A stretch of DNA of 31,583 nucleotides from a virus. Every line of letters starts with the position of its first letter. Positions within the stretch are counted from its first letter, which is position 1. A program made the position numbers and the translations under genes. Below are positions 15,791-23,053 of this stretch, one piece after another. Under the pieces are notes generated by a model, which did not search any database, was not told the origin of the DNA, and saw nothing but the letters and a program-made list of their open reading frames with translations. The stretch lies in the IMG/VR virus record IMGVR_UViG_3300009149_000163, positions 1 to 31,583 of that record; one strand, 5' to 3'.

Positions 15791-18493
15791 TTATTGGTTA
15801 TTGTTTTCTTTTGCTTTTCTTGCTTTTTTTCTTAGATTTTCGGCTCTTTTATCAGCATCTAATTTCCTTTTATCTGCTTTCGCCTCACCTAATGTTTTTT
15901 CTGTTGTTACTATTTTTTCTGGTTTGACAACCCTATCTTGATTTTCGTTATTTTCATCTTTAGGTTGTTCGTTAGATAGATTATCGATTTCATAATTAAC
16001 CCTTTCTGATTTTTCATCATCAAAATCTAATGTAATTTTGATGTCGTTTACCCCTTCACGCTGTTTTCTTCTCGCTTCTCGTAATGCTTCAGGTCCTCTA
16101 TTTCTTTTTCTTTCTTCTTCTTTTTCTTCAGCACCAAACATTGTATCTTGATTATCTGCATCAAAAATTAAGTATTCGTTATCAAATATACAATTTGAAA
16201 ATACAATACCATCAGGTCCAATACGGGATTTTAAAATCGCCATTGTCGCTAATTTATTTTCTTTTTGTTCAAGAGTTTTACCTACTGAAATTACAATATG
16301 ACCAATCTGTGCTTTTTTAATCGAACCACCCATTAAATTAGTGGTGACAAGTTCCGTTTGTATTGATTCCCTATTTCCTTGGGTAGCCGCCCACATTGCA
16401 ACATCAAATTCAGTAGTCATTGCTTCTAAATGTCTCATTATATTACCCTCACCTTTCCATTCTTCCCCAGGTGGAGCTTTTTCAGGAACAAGACAATCAA
16501 CATAATCAAGTAAAATTAAATCAGGATTAAACCCTTCCGATTTAAGTTTTCTTATATTAGATTTTAATTCAGAAATTGTGACTGAATCACTTGGTAATTT
16601 TAATATTTTTAATGTTCCTTTTGACTTACTTCTCTTATCGGTAGCTATTTTAATAACTTCTTCTTCTTCCATATGTAAATCATCAGGATGAATACTAGTC
16701 CAAATTGTAAAATGTTTTTTCATTACACTTTCTACATTATCTTCAAAAATAATTTGTAGTACATTGGCGTTATCCATAAACCCCGCATTACCGAACATCG
16801 TTAATAATGTTGTATTATGCGTCAAAACATAATCACTTGTCACATATAATTCATCTAAATTAGATACTTTCACACAAACAGCTTCTTCGTTATGTGAAAA
16901 CTCTATTGATTTAATAAATTTCTGTTCTTTATATTTTGTTCTTTTATGATAACGAGTTATTTTTCTTTTCAACCTAAATGGAACAATATCATTAGCAAAT
17001 GATATTGTTATGGTATATGATAGTTGTCCGTATTTCTTTTTACCTTTATATTTATATATTGGGGATTTTTCATTTACGCTAACTGTCCCACCCAAAGATA
17101 AAACTAGTTCCCTTACATCCATTGACAATTGTTTTGAACAGGTTGTATATTGCGATATACCCCTCTTTGAAACATATCCATCACTATCCATTAATCCTTG
17201 TAATAATTTTATTCTAACATTAATAGAATTATATAAATAATCTTTTGGGATAAATTTATTATTTGATTTTTTACCCAATAATTCATATTCTAACAATGGT
17301 TTGTTAAACTCTTTTTTAAACCTAATAACTTTAATTGTTTTGTTATCCCTATTATAATTACCATAACTTGTGGAATAGGTTGATTCAGAAATAACATTAA
17401 TAATATCATCATCCTTTGTTGATAATGTAGCATTATCTTTTTCTGGTAAATAACCATCCCCAATTAATAACCCAAGAATATAAGGGTCAATTAATACATT
17501 TTTTTTATTAAATTCAACAGGTTGTATTGTTGGTAATCTATAATTTGAATATCCTCTTTTTGATGTTGTTTTCATCATATCAGAGGTTTTTATTACCACA
17601 TATTCATCTTTTGGTTTATACACCGATTTTCCATGTATTCGTGTTTTAAATTCCCTCATATTTCGTGTATTAACACACCAAAGATGATTTTCATCACACA
17701 TTACTGACGTTTTATCAGTAAATTTTATATTATATATTGGACGAACACCTTGTGGATATACCCCTAAAATATGCTGTATTTGACCATTTGACCCAATAAC
17801 ATTATCTCCTATTTTAATATTACCAATTTTTTCCCATCCTGTTGGTGTTAATATTAATTCACTTACTGGTTGTGCTTTACCAACTCCAGTTGGTGCTAGT
17901 AGAACACCCAACTCACATTTCCCTAATCCACCTTTAAGTATACTATCAACACGACCAATTCCTGTTGGTATTGGTCTTCGTGAATTTGGTCTTATCGTTT
18001 CTTTAATATTATCAAAAATATCTCGAGCATCACTTGTTAATGTACCAACTAATAACGCTTTTGTTATTATATCCTCAATTTGTGGGTATGCCCCAAAATC
18101 ACCCCTATCAATAATTGATTGGACAACTTTAAGTTCCCTTTTCATTACTTGTTGTCTACAAAAATCAAGTGCGGTATCTTTAATTTGCTCCGCATTTTCC
18201 ACATCAGCATTTTTAACCAAATTAATGGTGTCTAAATGCATTTTTGAAGATGTGTCATTTTTATTTTCTTTGTTTATTTCAAGAATAACACTATCGTAAC
18301 TTGGGACTTGATTGTATTCTTTAAAATAATCACTCATTATTTGAACAACATATCTAAAAGATCCTGCATCAAAATAATGGGAGTCTAAAATTTCAAGAAT
18401 TATTGAACCGAATTTTTTATCGGTGAGTATTACTTTCATTAAGGATAGTTGATAATCTGCCCCTAAAGAACCAAAATTATGTTCTGCCGTCAT
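15791..18493 (-). CDS. gp41: Replicative DNA helicase, gp41/DnaB-like, with intein (900 aa)
   Basis: The host protein, about 546 residues after removal of the intein, is a hexameric RecA-fold helicase like T4 gp41 (475 aa). The N-terminal helical domain (1-150) has the DnaB/gp41 look (YQLSLMKVILTD, then SFRYVVQIM). The Walker A motif is APTGVGK (200-206) joined after splicing to TT (561-562). Walker B is DLILLDYVD (658-666), and WAATQGNRES (701-710) and KKAQIGHIVISVGK (726-739) fit the sensor and C-terminal core. The last 110 residues are very charged (Lys, Arg, Glu) and longer than in T4, possibly a primase or loader contact. An intein fills residues 207-560. The gene sits between the 152-residue unknown (3-base gap) and the reductase. 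Confidence 0.92.
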   Translation of the reverse strand: MTAEHNFGSLGADYQLSLMKVILTDKKFGSIILEILDSHYFDAGSFRYVVQIMSDYFKEYNQVPSYDSVILEINKENKNDTSSKMHLDTINLVKNADVENAEQIKDTALDFCRQQVMKRELKVVQSIIDRGDFGAYPQIEDIITKALLVGTLTSDARDIFDNIKETIRPNSRRPIPTGIGRVDSILKGGLGKCELGVLLAPTGVGKAQPVSELILTPTGWEKIGNIKIGDNVIGSNGQIQHILGVYPQGVRPIYNIKFTDKTSVMCDENHLWCVNTRNMREFKTRIHGKSVYKPKDEYVVIKTSDMMKTTSKRGYSNYRLPTIQPVEFNKKNVLIDPYILGLLIGDGYLPEKDNATLSTKDDDIINVISESTYSTSYGNYNRDNKTIKVIRFKKEFNKPLLEYELLGKKSNNKFIPKDYLYNSINVRIKLLQGLMDSDGYVSKRGISQYTTCSKQLSMDVRELVLSLGGTVSVNEKSPIYKYKGKKKYGQLSYTITISFANDIVPFRLKRKITRYHKRTKYKEQKFIKSIEFSHNEEAVCVKVSNLDELYVTSDYVLTHNTTLLTMFGNAGFMDNANVLQIIFEDNVESVMKKHFTIWTSIHPDDLHMEEEEVIKIATDKRSKSKGTLKILKLPSDSVTISELKSNIRKLKSEGFNPDLILLDYVDCLVPEKAPPGEEWKGEGNIMRHLEAMTTEFDVAMWAATQGNRESIQTELVTTNLMGGSIKKAQIGHIVISVGKTLEQKENKLATMAILKSRIGPDGIVFSNCIFDNEYLIFDADNQDTMFGAEEKEEERKRNRGPEALREARRKQREGVNDIKITLDFDDEKSERVNYEIDNLSNEQPKDENNENQDRVVKPEKIVTTEKTLGEAKADKRKLDADKRAENLRKKARKAKENNNQ
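16814..17875 (-). other. Class 3-type intein with LAGLIDADG homing endonuclease
   Basis: The 354-residue insert (A207 to N560 of the helicase) interrupts the P-loop between GVGK and TT; removing it restores a normal Walker A. It starts with Ala, not Cys or Ser, with block A reading SELILTPTGWEKIG. Block B contains NHLW (H270, W272), block F contains AVCVKV (C540), and block G is VLTHN followed by Thr+1 (T561). Trp, block F Cys and Thr+1 form the WCT set that defines class 3 inteins, which splice through the block F cysteine instead of residue 1. Two dodecapeptides, ILGLLIGDG (D346) and LQGLMDSDG (D438), keep their catalytic Asp, so the homing endonuclease looks intact. Splice points are read from the sequence, not tested. 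Confidence 0.9.
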
Positions 18494-18496
18494 ATA

Positions 18497-18955
18497 TTAT
18501 TTTCTCACATTTTTTAAATTATATCCCAAATAATCTAATTCGAGATTATCAGAAGACAGCACACCAGTTAGCCTTGCTAGTATATTTCGTACTTTTGGTC
18601 TTATGTCAACAGTATACCTCACTTTTGGATGGTATATATGTGCTGGAAATATTCTTGATATAAATATACGATTTTCTACTTTAATTTCAAGTAAAAAATG
18701 TTCTTCTTGTAAATTTGTTTCATTTTCCACATCATCAATATCATAATAAAAGTTTCGATTCTCGAGTAGATAGTCGATAGTTTTTGTTTTCAAATCACTA
18801 GATATTTCGTAGCATATTTCTGACACCACATCGTTTAAGTCAATTGAGTTTAATGCGTCAAAATTAAAGTCTTTTACATTAAAAAATCTTTGGATAATAA
18901 TGTTTCCTTCTAAAGTTAGTAAAAATTCTACTTTAGTTAATTCTTCTCTATTCAT
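18497..18955 (-). CDS. Unknown protein in replication cassette (152 aa)
   Basis: This 152-residue protein has no motif that I recognise. It is acidic in its middle, with a patch around YDIDDVENET (about 72-81), and has a basic C-terminal third including HPKVRYTVDIRPKVRNILARL. It looks like a mixed alpha/beta domain with no signal peptide or membrane segment. It lies 3 bases upstream of the helicase start and 16 bases after the 5' nuclease, in a tightly packed replication operon, so a role beside the helicase (for example loading or regulation) is plausible. T4 uses gp59 (217 aa) for loading, but I see no similarity to it. Confidence 0.7.
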   Translation of the reverse strand: MNREELTKVEFLLTLEGNIIIQRFFNVKDFNFDALNSIDLNDVVSEICYEISSDLKTKTIDYLLENRNFYYDIDDVENETNLQEEHFLLEIKVENRIFISRIFPAHIYHPKVRYTVDIRPKVRNILARLTGVLSSDNLELDYLGYNLKNVRK

Positions 18956-18971
18956 AATTTATTATTTTATT

Positions 18972-19985
18972 TTATTTATGCCTTTTAAACCTATGTTTAT
19001 TTTTCTCCTTGCGTGTTAATTTTAAAAATGGACTAAGGAAGTTTAACCAAGCGTCATCCCTTTTAGGTAATAAAAGGAATATTCCATCTTCCATCATCAT
19101 TTTCATCGTATTTTTATATGACCTACCCTCAGTATCCATTTTTTCATATATCAAATCGTTAATTTCGGTCCGTGCTTCGTCAGTTAATAATGGATTGGAT
19201 AAATCTATCAATTCTTGATTTATTTTGTAAAATTCATCACCAAATACCCCTAATTTGGATACCCCTGTTAATACATTCTGTATTGTTTTATTATCTTTGT
19301 TTTCCTCGAACAATAAATTACTTTTTTCAAGTATATCTTCAACACTTAATTCGGTTGTTCTAACTTCAGGATATAATTTAACAAAGGTTTTTATTCCTAA
19401 ACTCCATATTCCATAAATGTTATCGGAATAGTCACCACAAAGAATTTTCGCTAATTTTACATTTTCAATTAATATATCTTCGTGTTGGTAAGTTATAATA
19501 CTACCTTTAGTATATAATTTTCTGTGTGATGGGTTATATATAGAAACATCATCATTAAGTAGTTGGGGTAAGTCCCCATCAGATGAATATATTATAATTT
19601 TCTTTTCGTTGGTTGTGTGAACATAATATGCAATATTATCATCTGCTTCACAATGATAATATTCGCCTTGTCGAATATATAATTCCTCTAAGTATTGTTT
19701 AATTCTTATTCGTTGGCGATTATAATCACTTTCTTCTGCTTCTGTTTTAAACCGGTTTTTTCGATGGGCTTTATAATGGTGAGAAATTTTCTTTCTATGA
19801 TATGCCCCGTCTTCCCCATCCCAAAAAACAACTACTTTATCTAGCCGATGTTCATTAATAAATCGTTTAAGAGTGTTTATAAAATGATATAAACCACCAA
19901 TATGACGACCTTTATAAAAATGATTTTTTAATCCATAGAAACCTATGGTCAGTAAATTATCACCATCAACTAATAAGACAGACAT
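18972..19985 (-). CDS. rnh: 5'-3' exonuclease/flap nuclease, T4 RNase H-like (337 aa)
   Basis: This is a FEN-family nuclease that removes RNA primers and 5' flaps on the lagging strand. All expected metal-binding acids are visible in order: D7 and D9 (LLVDGDNL), D56 (FWDGEDG), E113, D115 and D116 (CEADDN), D136 and D138 (SSDGDL), and D185 and D188 (CGDYSDN) at the start of the helix-hairpin-helix. The basic helical arch region is present (HRKKISHHYKAHRKNRFK). The length of 337 is close to T4 RNase H (305). It is 8 bases after the recombinase gene and ends in a basic tail. Confidence 0.9.
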   Translation of the reverse strand: MSVLLVDGDNLLTIGFYGLKNHFYKGRHIGGLYHFINTLKRFINEHRLDKVVVFWDGEDGAYHRKKISHHYKAHRKNRFKTEAEESDYNRQRIRIKQYLEELYIRQGEYYHCEADDNIAYYVHTTNEKKIIIYSSDGDLPQLLNDDVSIYNPSHRKLYTKGSIITYQHEDILIENVKLAKILCGDYSDNIYGIWSLGIKTFVKLYPEVRTTELSVEDILEKSNLLFEENKDNKTIQNVLTGVSKLGVFGDEFYKINQELIDLSNPLLTDEARTEINDLIYEKMDTEGRSYKNTMKMMMEDGIFLLLPKRDDAWLNFLSPFLKLTRKEKNKHRFKRHK

Positions 19986-19993
19986 TTCATAAT

Positions 19994-21013
19994 TTATTCT
20001 GGTTCAACATCAGTCACAACTTCTAATTTTTCGATGTCTGCGACAGTAACACCTAATCTTCCGCTAATATAATCCGCGGCGAATTTCTTGTATTCCGCAA
20101 TTGAATTATCCTTTTCTGTTTTATCTTTACCCGCCATAAATCCATGTGCGGTTATAATAATCTTTCCATCTTCAAATCCTAAACCATTTATATGGTTTTT
20201 CATAATTGAAACCTTTGTCCATGTTGCTAATCTTGTTTTACGAGTATCTTTTGTTATACTAATCTTAGTGATACCAGCATTTTTTTGATTACCAAACAAG
20301 AACACTAATGATGAATTTAACCAAATCGATTCCCCACCTTTTGCTTTAATTTTTGGTTGACCAAATGGATTATCAGGTAGTTCTACCCACGGTTGATTAA
20401 CAACGACAAGGGTATTCGTATATTCAGATTCACTTTTTCTTGACCCTGTTATTCTTTGATTTAGACCCATACCGATTTTATCCGCTAAGGTCGATGCGTT
20501 ATGTTGTTTTCCACCTTTACCTTCAAATGTCATTTGACAAGGAACAGAACCTACCGAATCCCATAAAAATAATAAGTCATATGGTAAATCCCCTTTCTTT
20601 TGGTCATCTAAAAGACTATTAATGAACTTCGTAATTTCTTCAATAGTGTTAAAATCATTATGGAAAAGAAAAAATCCATCCCATTTTGAATCTCCTGTTT
20701 CTTTATTAATTGTTTCTTCACAATCGAATCCCATTAATTTTGCGTGTTCAAAACTCCATTTTTGTTCCGTTATAATAATAACAGGTAAAATATTTTTTTT
20801 CTGAGCATCAACTGCCGCTTTTACTAATGCGGTTGTTTTTCCTGTGTCGGTGTGCCCAAGAAACATATTTAAATGTCCCATCGCAGGACCCGGTAATCCA
20901 CAAGCATCTAAAAAGTCAGGACCTAAATCAAAAAACCTTTGTGGTTTATATGATGCCGTTTTGGAATGTTTGTTTTTAATATCTGCGAATGTTTTTTTCT
21001 TAATATTTGCCAT
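19994..21013 (-). CDS. uvsX: RecA-like recombinase, UvsX-type (339 aa)
   Basis: The protein would form filaments on single-stranded DNA and carry out strand exchange for recombination-dependent replication and repair. Walker A is GHTDTGKTT (53-61), the likely catalytic Glu is E83 in IITEQKW, Walker B is DLLFLWD (146-152), and a Gly-Gly loop KAKGGESIW (223-231) precedes the core strands. The start of the core, FFDLGPDFLDACGLPGPAMG, resembles the UvsX N-terminal segment. At 339 residues it is shorter than T4 UvsX (391). It lies between gp32 and the nuclease; a stable hairpin occupies the gap to gp32. The ATG at 21013 has no Shine-Dalgarno. Confidence 0.88.
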   Translation of the reverse strand: MANIKKKTFADIKNKHSKTASYKPQRFFDLGPDFLDACGLPGPAMGHLNMFLGHTDTGKTTALVKAAVDAQKKNILPVIIITEQKWSFEHAKLMGFDCEETINKETGDSKWDGFFLFHNDFNTIEEITKFINSLLDDQKKGDLPYDLLFLWDSVGSVPCQMTFEGKGGKQHNASTLADKIGMGLNQRITGSRKSESEYTNTLVVVNQPWVELPDNPFGQPKIKAKGGESIWLNSSLVFLFGNQKNAGITKISITKDTRKTRLATWTKVSIMKNHINGLGFEDGKIIITAHGFMAGKDKTEKDNSIAEYKKFAADYISGRLGVTVADIEKLEVVTDVEPE

Positions 21014-21054
21014 AGGTGTATTATATTTTAAATGTGTGTTTTAGTCTTAGTAAA

Positions 21055-21095
21055 GGGAACATAGACACCAACATATACGTGATGTCTATGAACCC
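21055..21095 (-). promoter_or_regulatory. Strong intergenic hairpin between gp32 and uvsX
   Basis: In the 91-base gap between gp32 and uvsX, the minus strand carries CATAGACA and TGTCTATG, a perfect 8-base-pair stem around a 15-base loop. Beyond a 2 by 2 internal loop the stem continues with GGG and CCC. It is not followed by a T run, so it is not a standard intrinsic terminator. It could be an mRNA stabiliser or processing site that sets gp32 above uvsX levels, a partial attenuator, or a protein-binding site. The structure is visible; the function is inferred. Confidence 0.55.
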
Positions 21096-21104
21096 GTGTT
21101 TTAA

Positions 21105-21986
21105 TTAAAATGGTAAATCATCTGCTGTTTCTTCTTCAGCCTGTGGATCTTTAATTTTCGGTTCTTTCTTTTCATCACTTGTTTCTGGTTTTGTGCCACC
21201 ATCTACTGTGGCTTCATCAGTCGTGGTTGAGGTTGAAACATATTTCTTTTGGTCGTTATCCCATCTTGGGACTTCTCCATTAGCAACCATTTCAAGATAT
21301 TCGTTACTTCGTATTGAATAAACATCTTTCCATGTTAAGTCGTCATCAACCCATTCTTTAATTTTTTCTGGGTCAGAATGAAGAGGTGATTTATCATCTG
21401 GGATAATTGCACTAACGATAGAATATTCTTTACCATTATTAGCTTTAGTTAAAGCTAATGTAAGTGATAAGTCACATCCTTCTTCTCCTGTTACATCTGT
21501 AATATCACCTTTTTTTCTAATGATTGGAATAATCTTATCAAAAATACCATCACCTTTTACTTTATTTTTAAATCTCCAGAACTTGGGACCATCTTCTTCA
21601 TTATCTCTATCGATAAGTTTAACAATGAAAAATTTACGTGAATAGTATGATTTTGCTAATTCACTATCACCCTCTTCTCCTGAACTTGCTAATGCATCAT
21701 GGACATCATTAAGAGGTGATGGTTTCCCTTCTTGTGCTGGGTCATACAACTTCAACCATTTACCGTCAACATTTATTTCATGGAATTTTACTTCCACAAA
21801 TGGTGTTGAGCCATCTTTGGTTGGTAGGATGCGAATTCTTCTTTCTTCTTCGCGTTTTCCTTTAGGAATAATTGTGGTAAAGTATTTCTTCATTCTTTCT
21901 TCTTGTGAAGAAAATTTACCTGAATTGCCGCTTGCGGCTTTGTTCTTCTCATATTGAGCTAGAACTGATTGTGCTAAGTCACTCAT
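21105..21986 (-). CDS. gp32: Single-stranded DNA-binding protein gp32-like (293 aa)
   Basis: The length (293, T4 gp32 is 301) and plan fit gp32: a basic N-terminus for cooperativity (about 1-35), an OB-type core with ERRIRILP, PFVEVKFHEI and YYSRKFFIVKLIDRD, and an acidic C-terminal tail from about 250. Two differences from T4 stand out. There is only one cysteine (EEGCDLS), so the zinc site of T4 gp32 is absent. The C-terminus ends ADDLPF, like the tip of bacterial SSB that recruits partner proteins. It is the first gene after the terminator near 22034-22059, so it must have its own promoter or receive read-through. Confidence 0.85.
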   Translation of the reverse strand: MSDLAQSVLAQYEKNKAASGNSGKFSSQEERMKKYFTTIIPKGKREEERRIRILPTKDGSTPFVEVKFHEINVDGKWLKLYDPAQEGKPSPLNDVHDALASSGEEGDSELAKSYYSRKFFIVKLIDRDNEEDGPKFWRFKNKVKGDGIFDKIIPIIRKKGDITDVTGEEGCDLSLTLALTKANNGKEYSIVSAIIPDDKSPLHSDPEKIKEWVDDDLTWKDVYSIRSNEYLEMVANGEVPRWDNDQKKYVSTSTTTDEATVDGGTKPETSDEKKEPKIKDPQAEEETADDLPF

Positions 21987-22033
21987 AGTGTTAAAATTTT
22001 AATTTATTTATTTATTGTTTGGAAAATATACAT

Positions 22034-22059
22034 AAAAAAAACCGGATAACGAAATCCGG
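22034..22059 (-). terminator. Intrinsic terminator before gp32
   Basis: The minus strand reads CCGGAT, a 6-base loop TTCGTT, then ATCCGG, followed by a run of T (plus-strand a run at 34-41). Flanking A-T and G-U pairs may extend the stem to 8. The plus strand also has a T run (22065-22074) a few bases past the stem, so the element could work in both directions. It sits about 50 bases after the stop of the 230-residue gene and 48 bases before the gp32 start. Confidence 0.82.
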
Positions 22060-22109
22060 CTAGTCTTTTTTTTTAATTATTTTCGGAAAAAATTTTAATC
22101 GATTGAATA

Positions 22110-22802
22110 TTAGACGCTAATATCGTCATCGTTTAATCTATCATTAAAAGATTGTTTAATATCTTCTTTATTGTAGTTAGATACATCATCTTTTGTTAGT
22201 ACATATTCATTTTTACCAGCTTTCTTCATCTCATCTTGCTTATGGTCAAAAAATTCATCTGGTTTTTCATTAAATGGATAAGAATCTAAACTTCTCATTT
22301 CTAATTTTTCCTGTGGCGTTTGTGGTTTCATTTCTTCCACCTTCGACCCAAGGGCATCTATTTTACTTATAACATTATCCATATTACTTAACATACCTTC
22401 TAATTCTGCTAATTTTGAAAATACCCCATCCATTTTTTGTATAACATCATTATTTTCTGTTTTAGATGATTCTAAATCTTGTTTAATGTTTTTTGTCATA
22501 TTAACCAAATCAGTAATATCAATTTCTTCAGTTGTATCATCTGCAACAGGGTCTACTGGTTCTGTTTCCGCTGATGGATCGTCCGCCGCAAGTGGGGCGG
22601 TAGTATCTGGTGTATCTGGTACTTCCGGAGTTTCAGGAGCGGGTGGTACTGCACCTTCTCCTGGGGCTGGTGGTAATCCTGAACCACCAGGCACAGGTGG
22701 AATATCCGTTGGCTCCGCTTGTTCCATTAGTGTTAACGCTTTGTTACTAATATCCCTATATCTGGATACTTCTTCCTGTAATCTTTTTTCTATTTCATTC
22801 AT
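22110..22802 (-). CDS. Acidic protein with Pro-rich linker and coiled coil (230 aa)
   Basis: The protein has four visible parts. They are a helical N-terminus (1-30, with KALTLMEQAE), a Pro/Gly/Ala/Asp-rich low-complexity linker (31-92), a coiled-coil-like region (about 98-158, with heptad-type spacing in VFSKLAELEGML), and a charged C-terminus (168-230, with DSYPFNEKPDEFF). I do not recognise a family. Such architecture suits a tether, scaffold or assembly chaperone. It is 4 bases after the 67-residue gene and ends before a terminator, so it closes the first tail block. Confidence 0.7.
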   Translation of the reverse strand: MNEIEKRLQEEVSRYRDISNKALTLMEQAEPTDIPPVPGGSGLPPAPGEGAVPPAPETPEVPDTPDTTAPLAADDPSAETEPVDPVADDTTEEIDITDLVNMTKNIKQDLESSKTENNDVIQKMDGVFSKLAELEGMLSNMDNVISKIDALGSKVEEMKPQTPQEKLEMRSLDSYPFNEKPDEFFDHKQDEMKKAGKNEYVLTKDDVSNYNKEDIKQSFNDRLNDDDISV

Positions 22803-22806
22803 AATA

Positions 22807-23010
22807 TTAATCAGATAATAATTGTCTACCGTCTTCGGTAATATATTTTTTATTTATTCTTTCAACCAATCCGTCTTTAGAACGAATAATATAACATTCC
22901 CCTGTTTCTAAATCACAAACTTCTTCTTCTTTCCCATCTGCCGATTTAGTTCTAACAATATTTTTTTTCCCTAAAAATTTGTCAAGTGTTTCTGTAATAT
23001 CTTTTTCCAT
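22807..23010 (-). CDS. Small unknown protein (67 aa)
   Basis: A 67-residue, charged protein with two cysteines in VCDLETGECYII and a likely beta-hairpin there (EVCDLETGECYIIRSKDGLVERINKK covers it; key residues C32 and C39). It is flanked by tight spacing: 43 bases after the 1923-residue gene and 4 bases before the 230-residue gene. The frame is open, the composition resembles its neighbours, and the coupling supports a real gene. Function is unknown. Confidence 0.65.
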   Translation of the reverse strand: MEKDITETLDKFLGKKNIVRTKSADGKEEEVCDLETGECYIIRSKDGLVERINKKYITEDGRQLLSD

Positions 23011-23053
23011 ATTCTATTTTGTTATATAAATATCAAAAAAAACACAAATAATA

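Noticed and set aside
15691-15927. Plus-strand hydrophobic frame across the helicase/reductase junction
   Set aside because: Phe/Leu-rich product is the mirror of Lys/Glu-rich minus-strand coding sequence; it overlaps two confident genes.
22486-22818. Plus-strand frame of 110 codons with Ser/Gly/Thr-rich product
   Set aside because: It is the antisense shadow of the Pro/Gly/Ala-rich linker of the minus-strand gene and has no independent support.
23024-23032. TATAAATA on the plus strand before the 67-residue gene
   Set aside because: It points away from all genes, which are on the minus strand, and is expected by chance in such AT-rich gaps.
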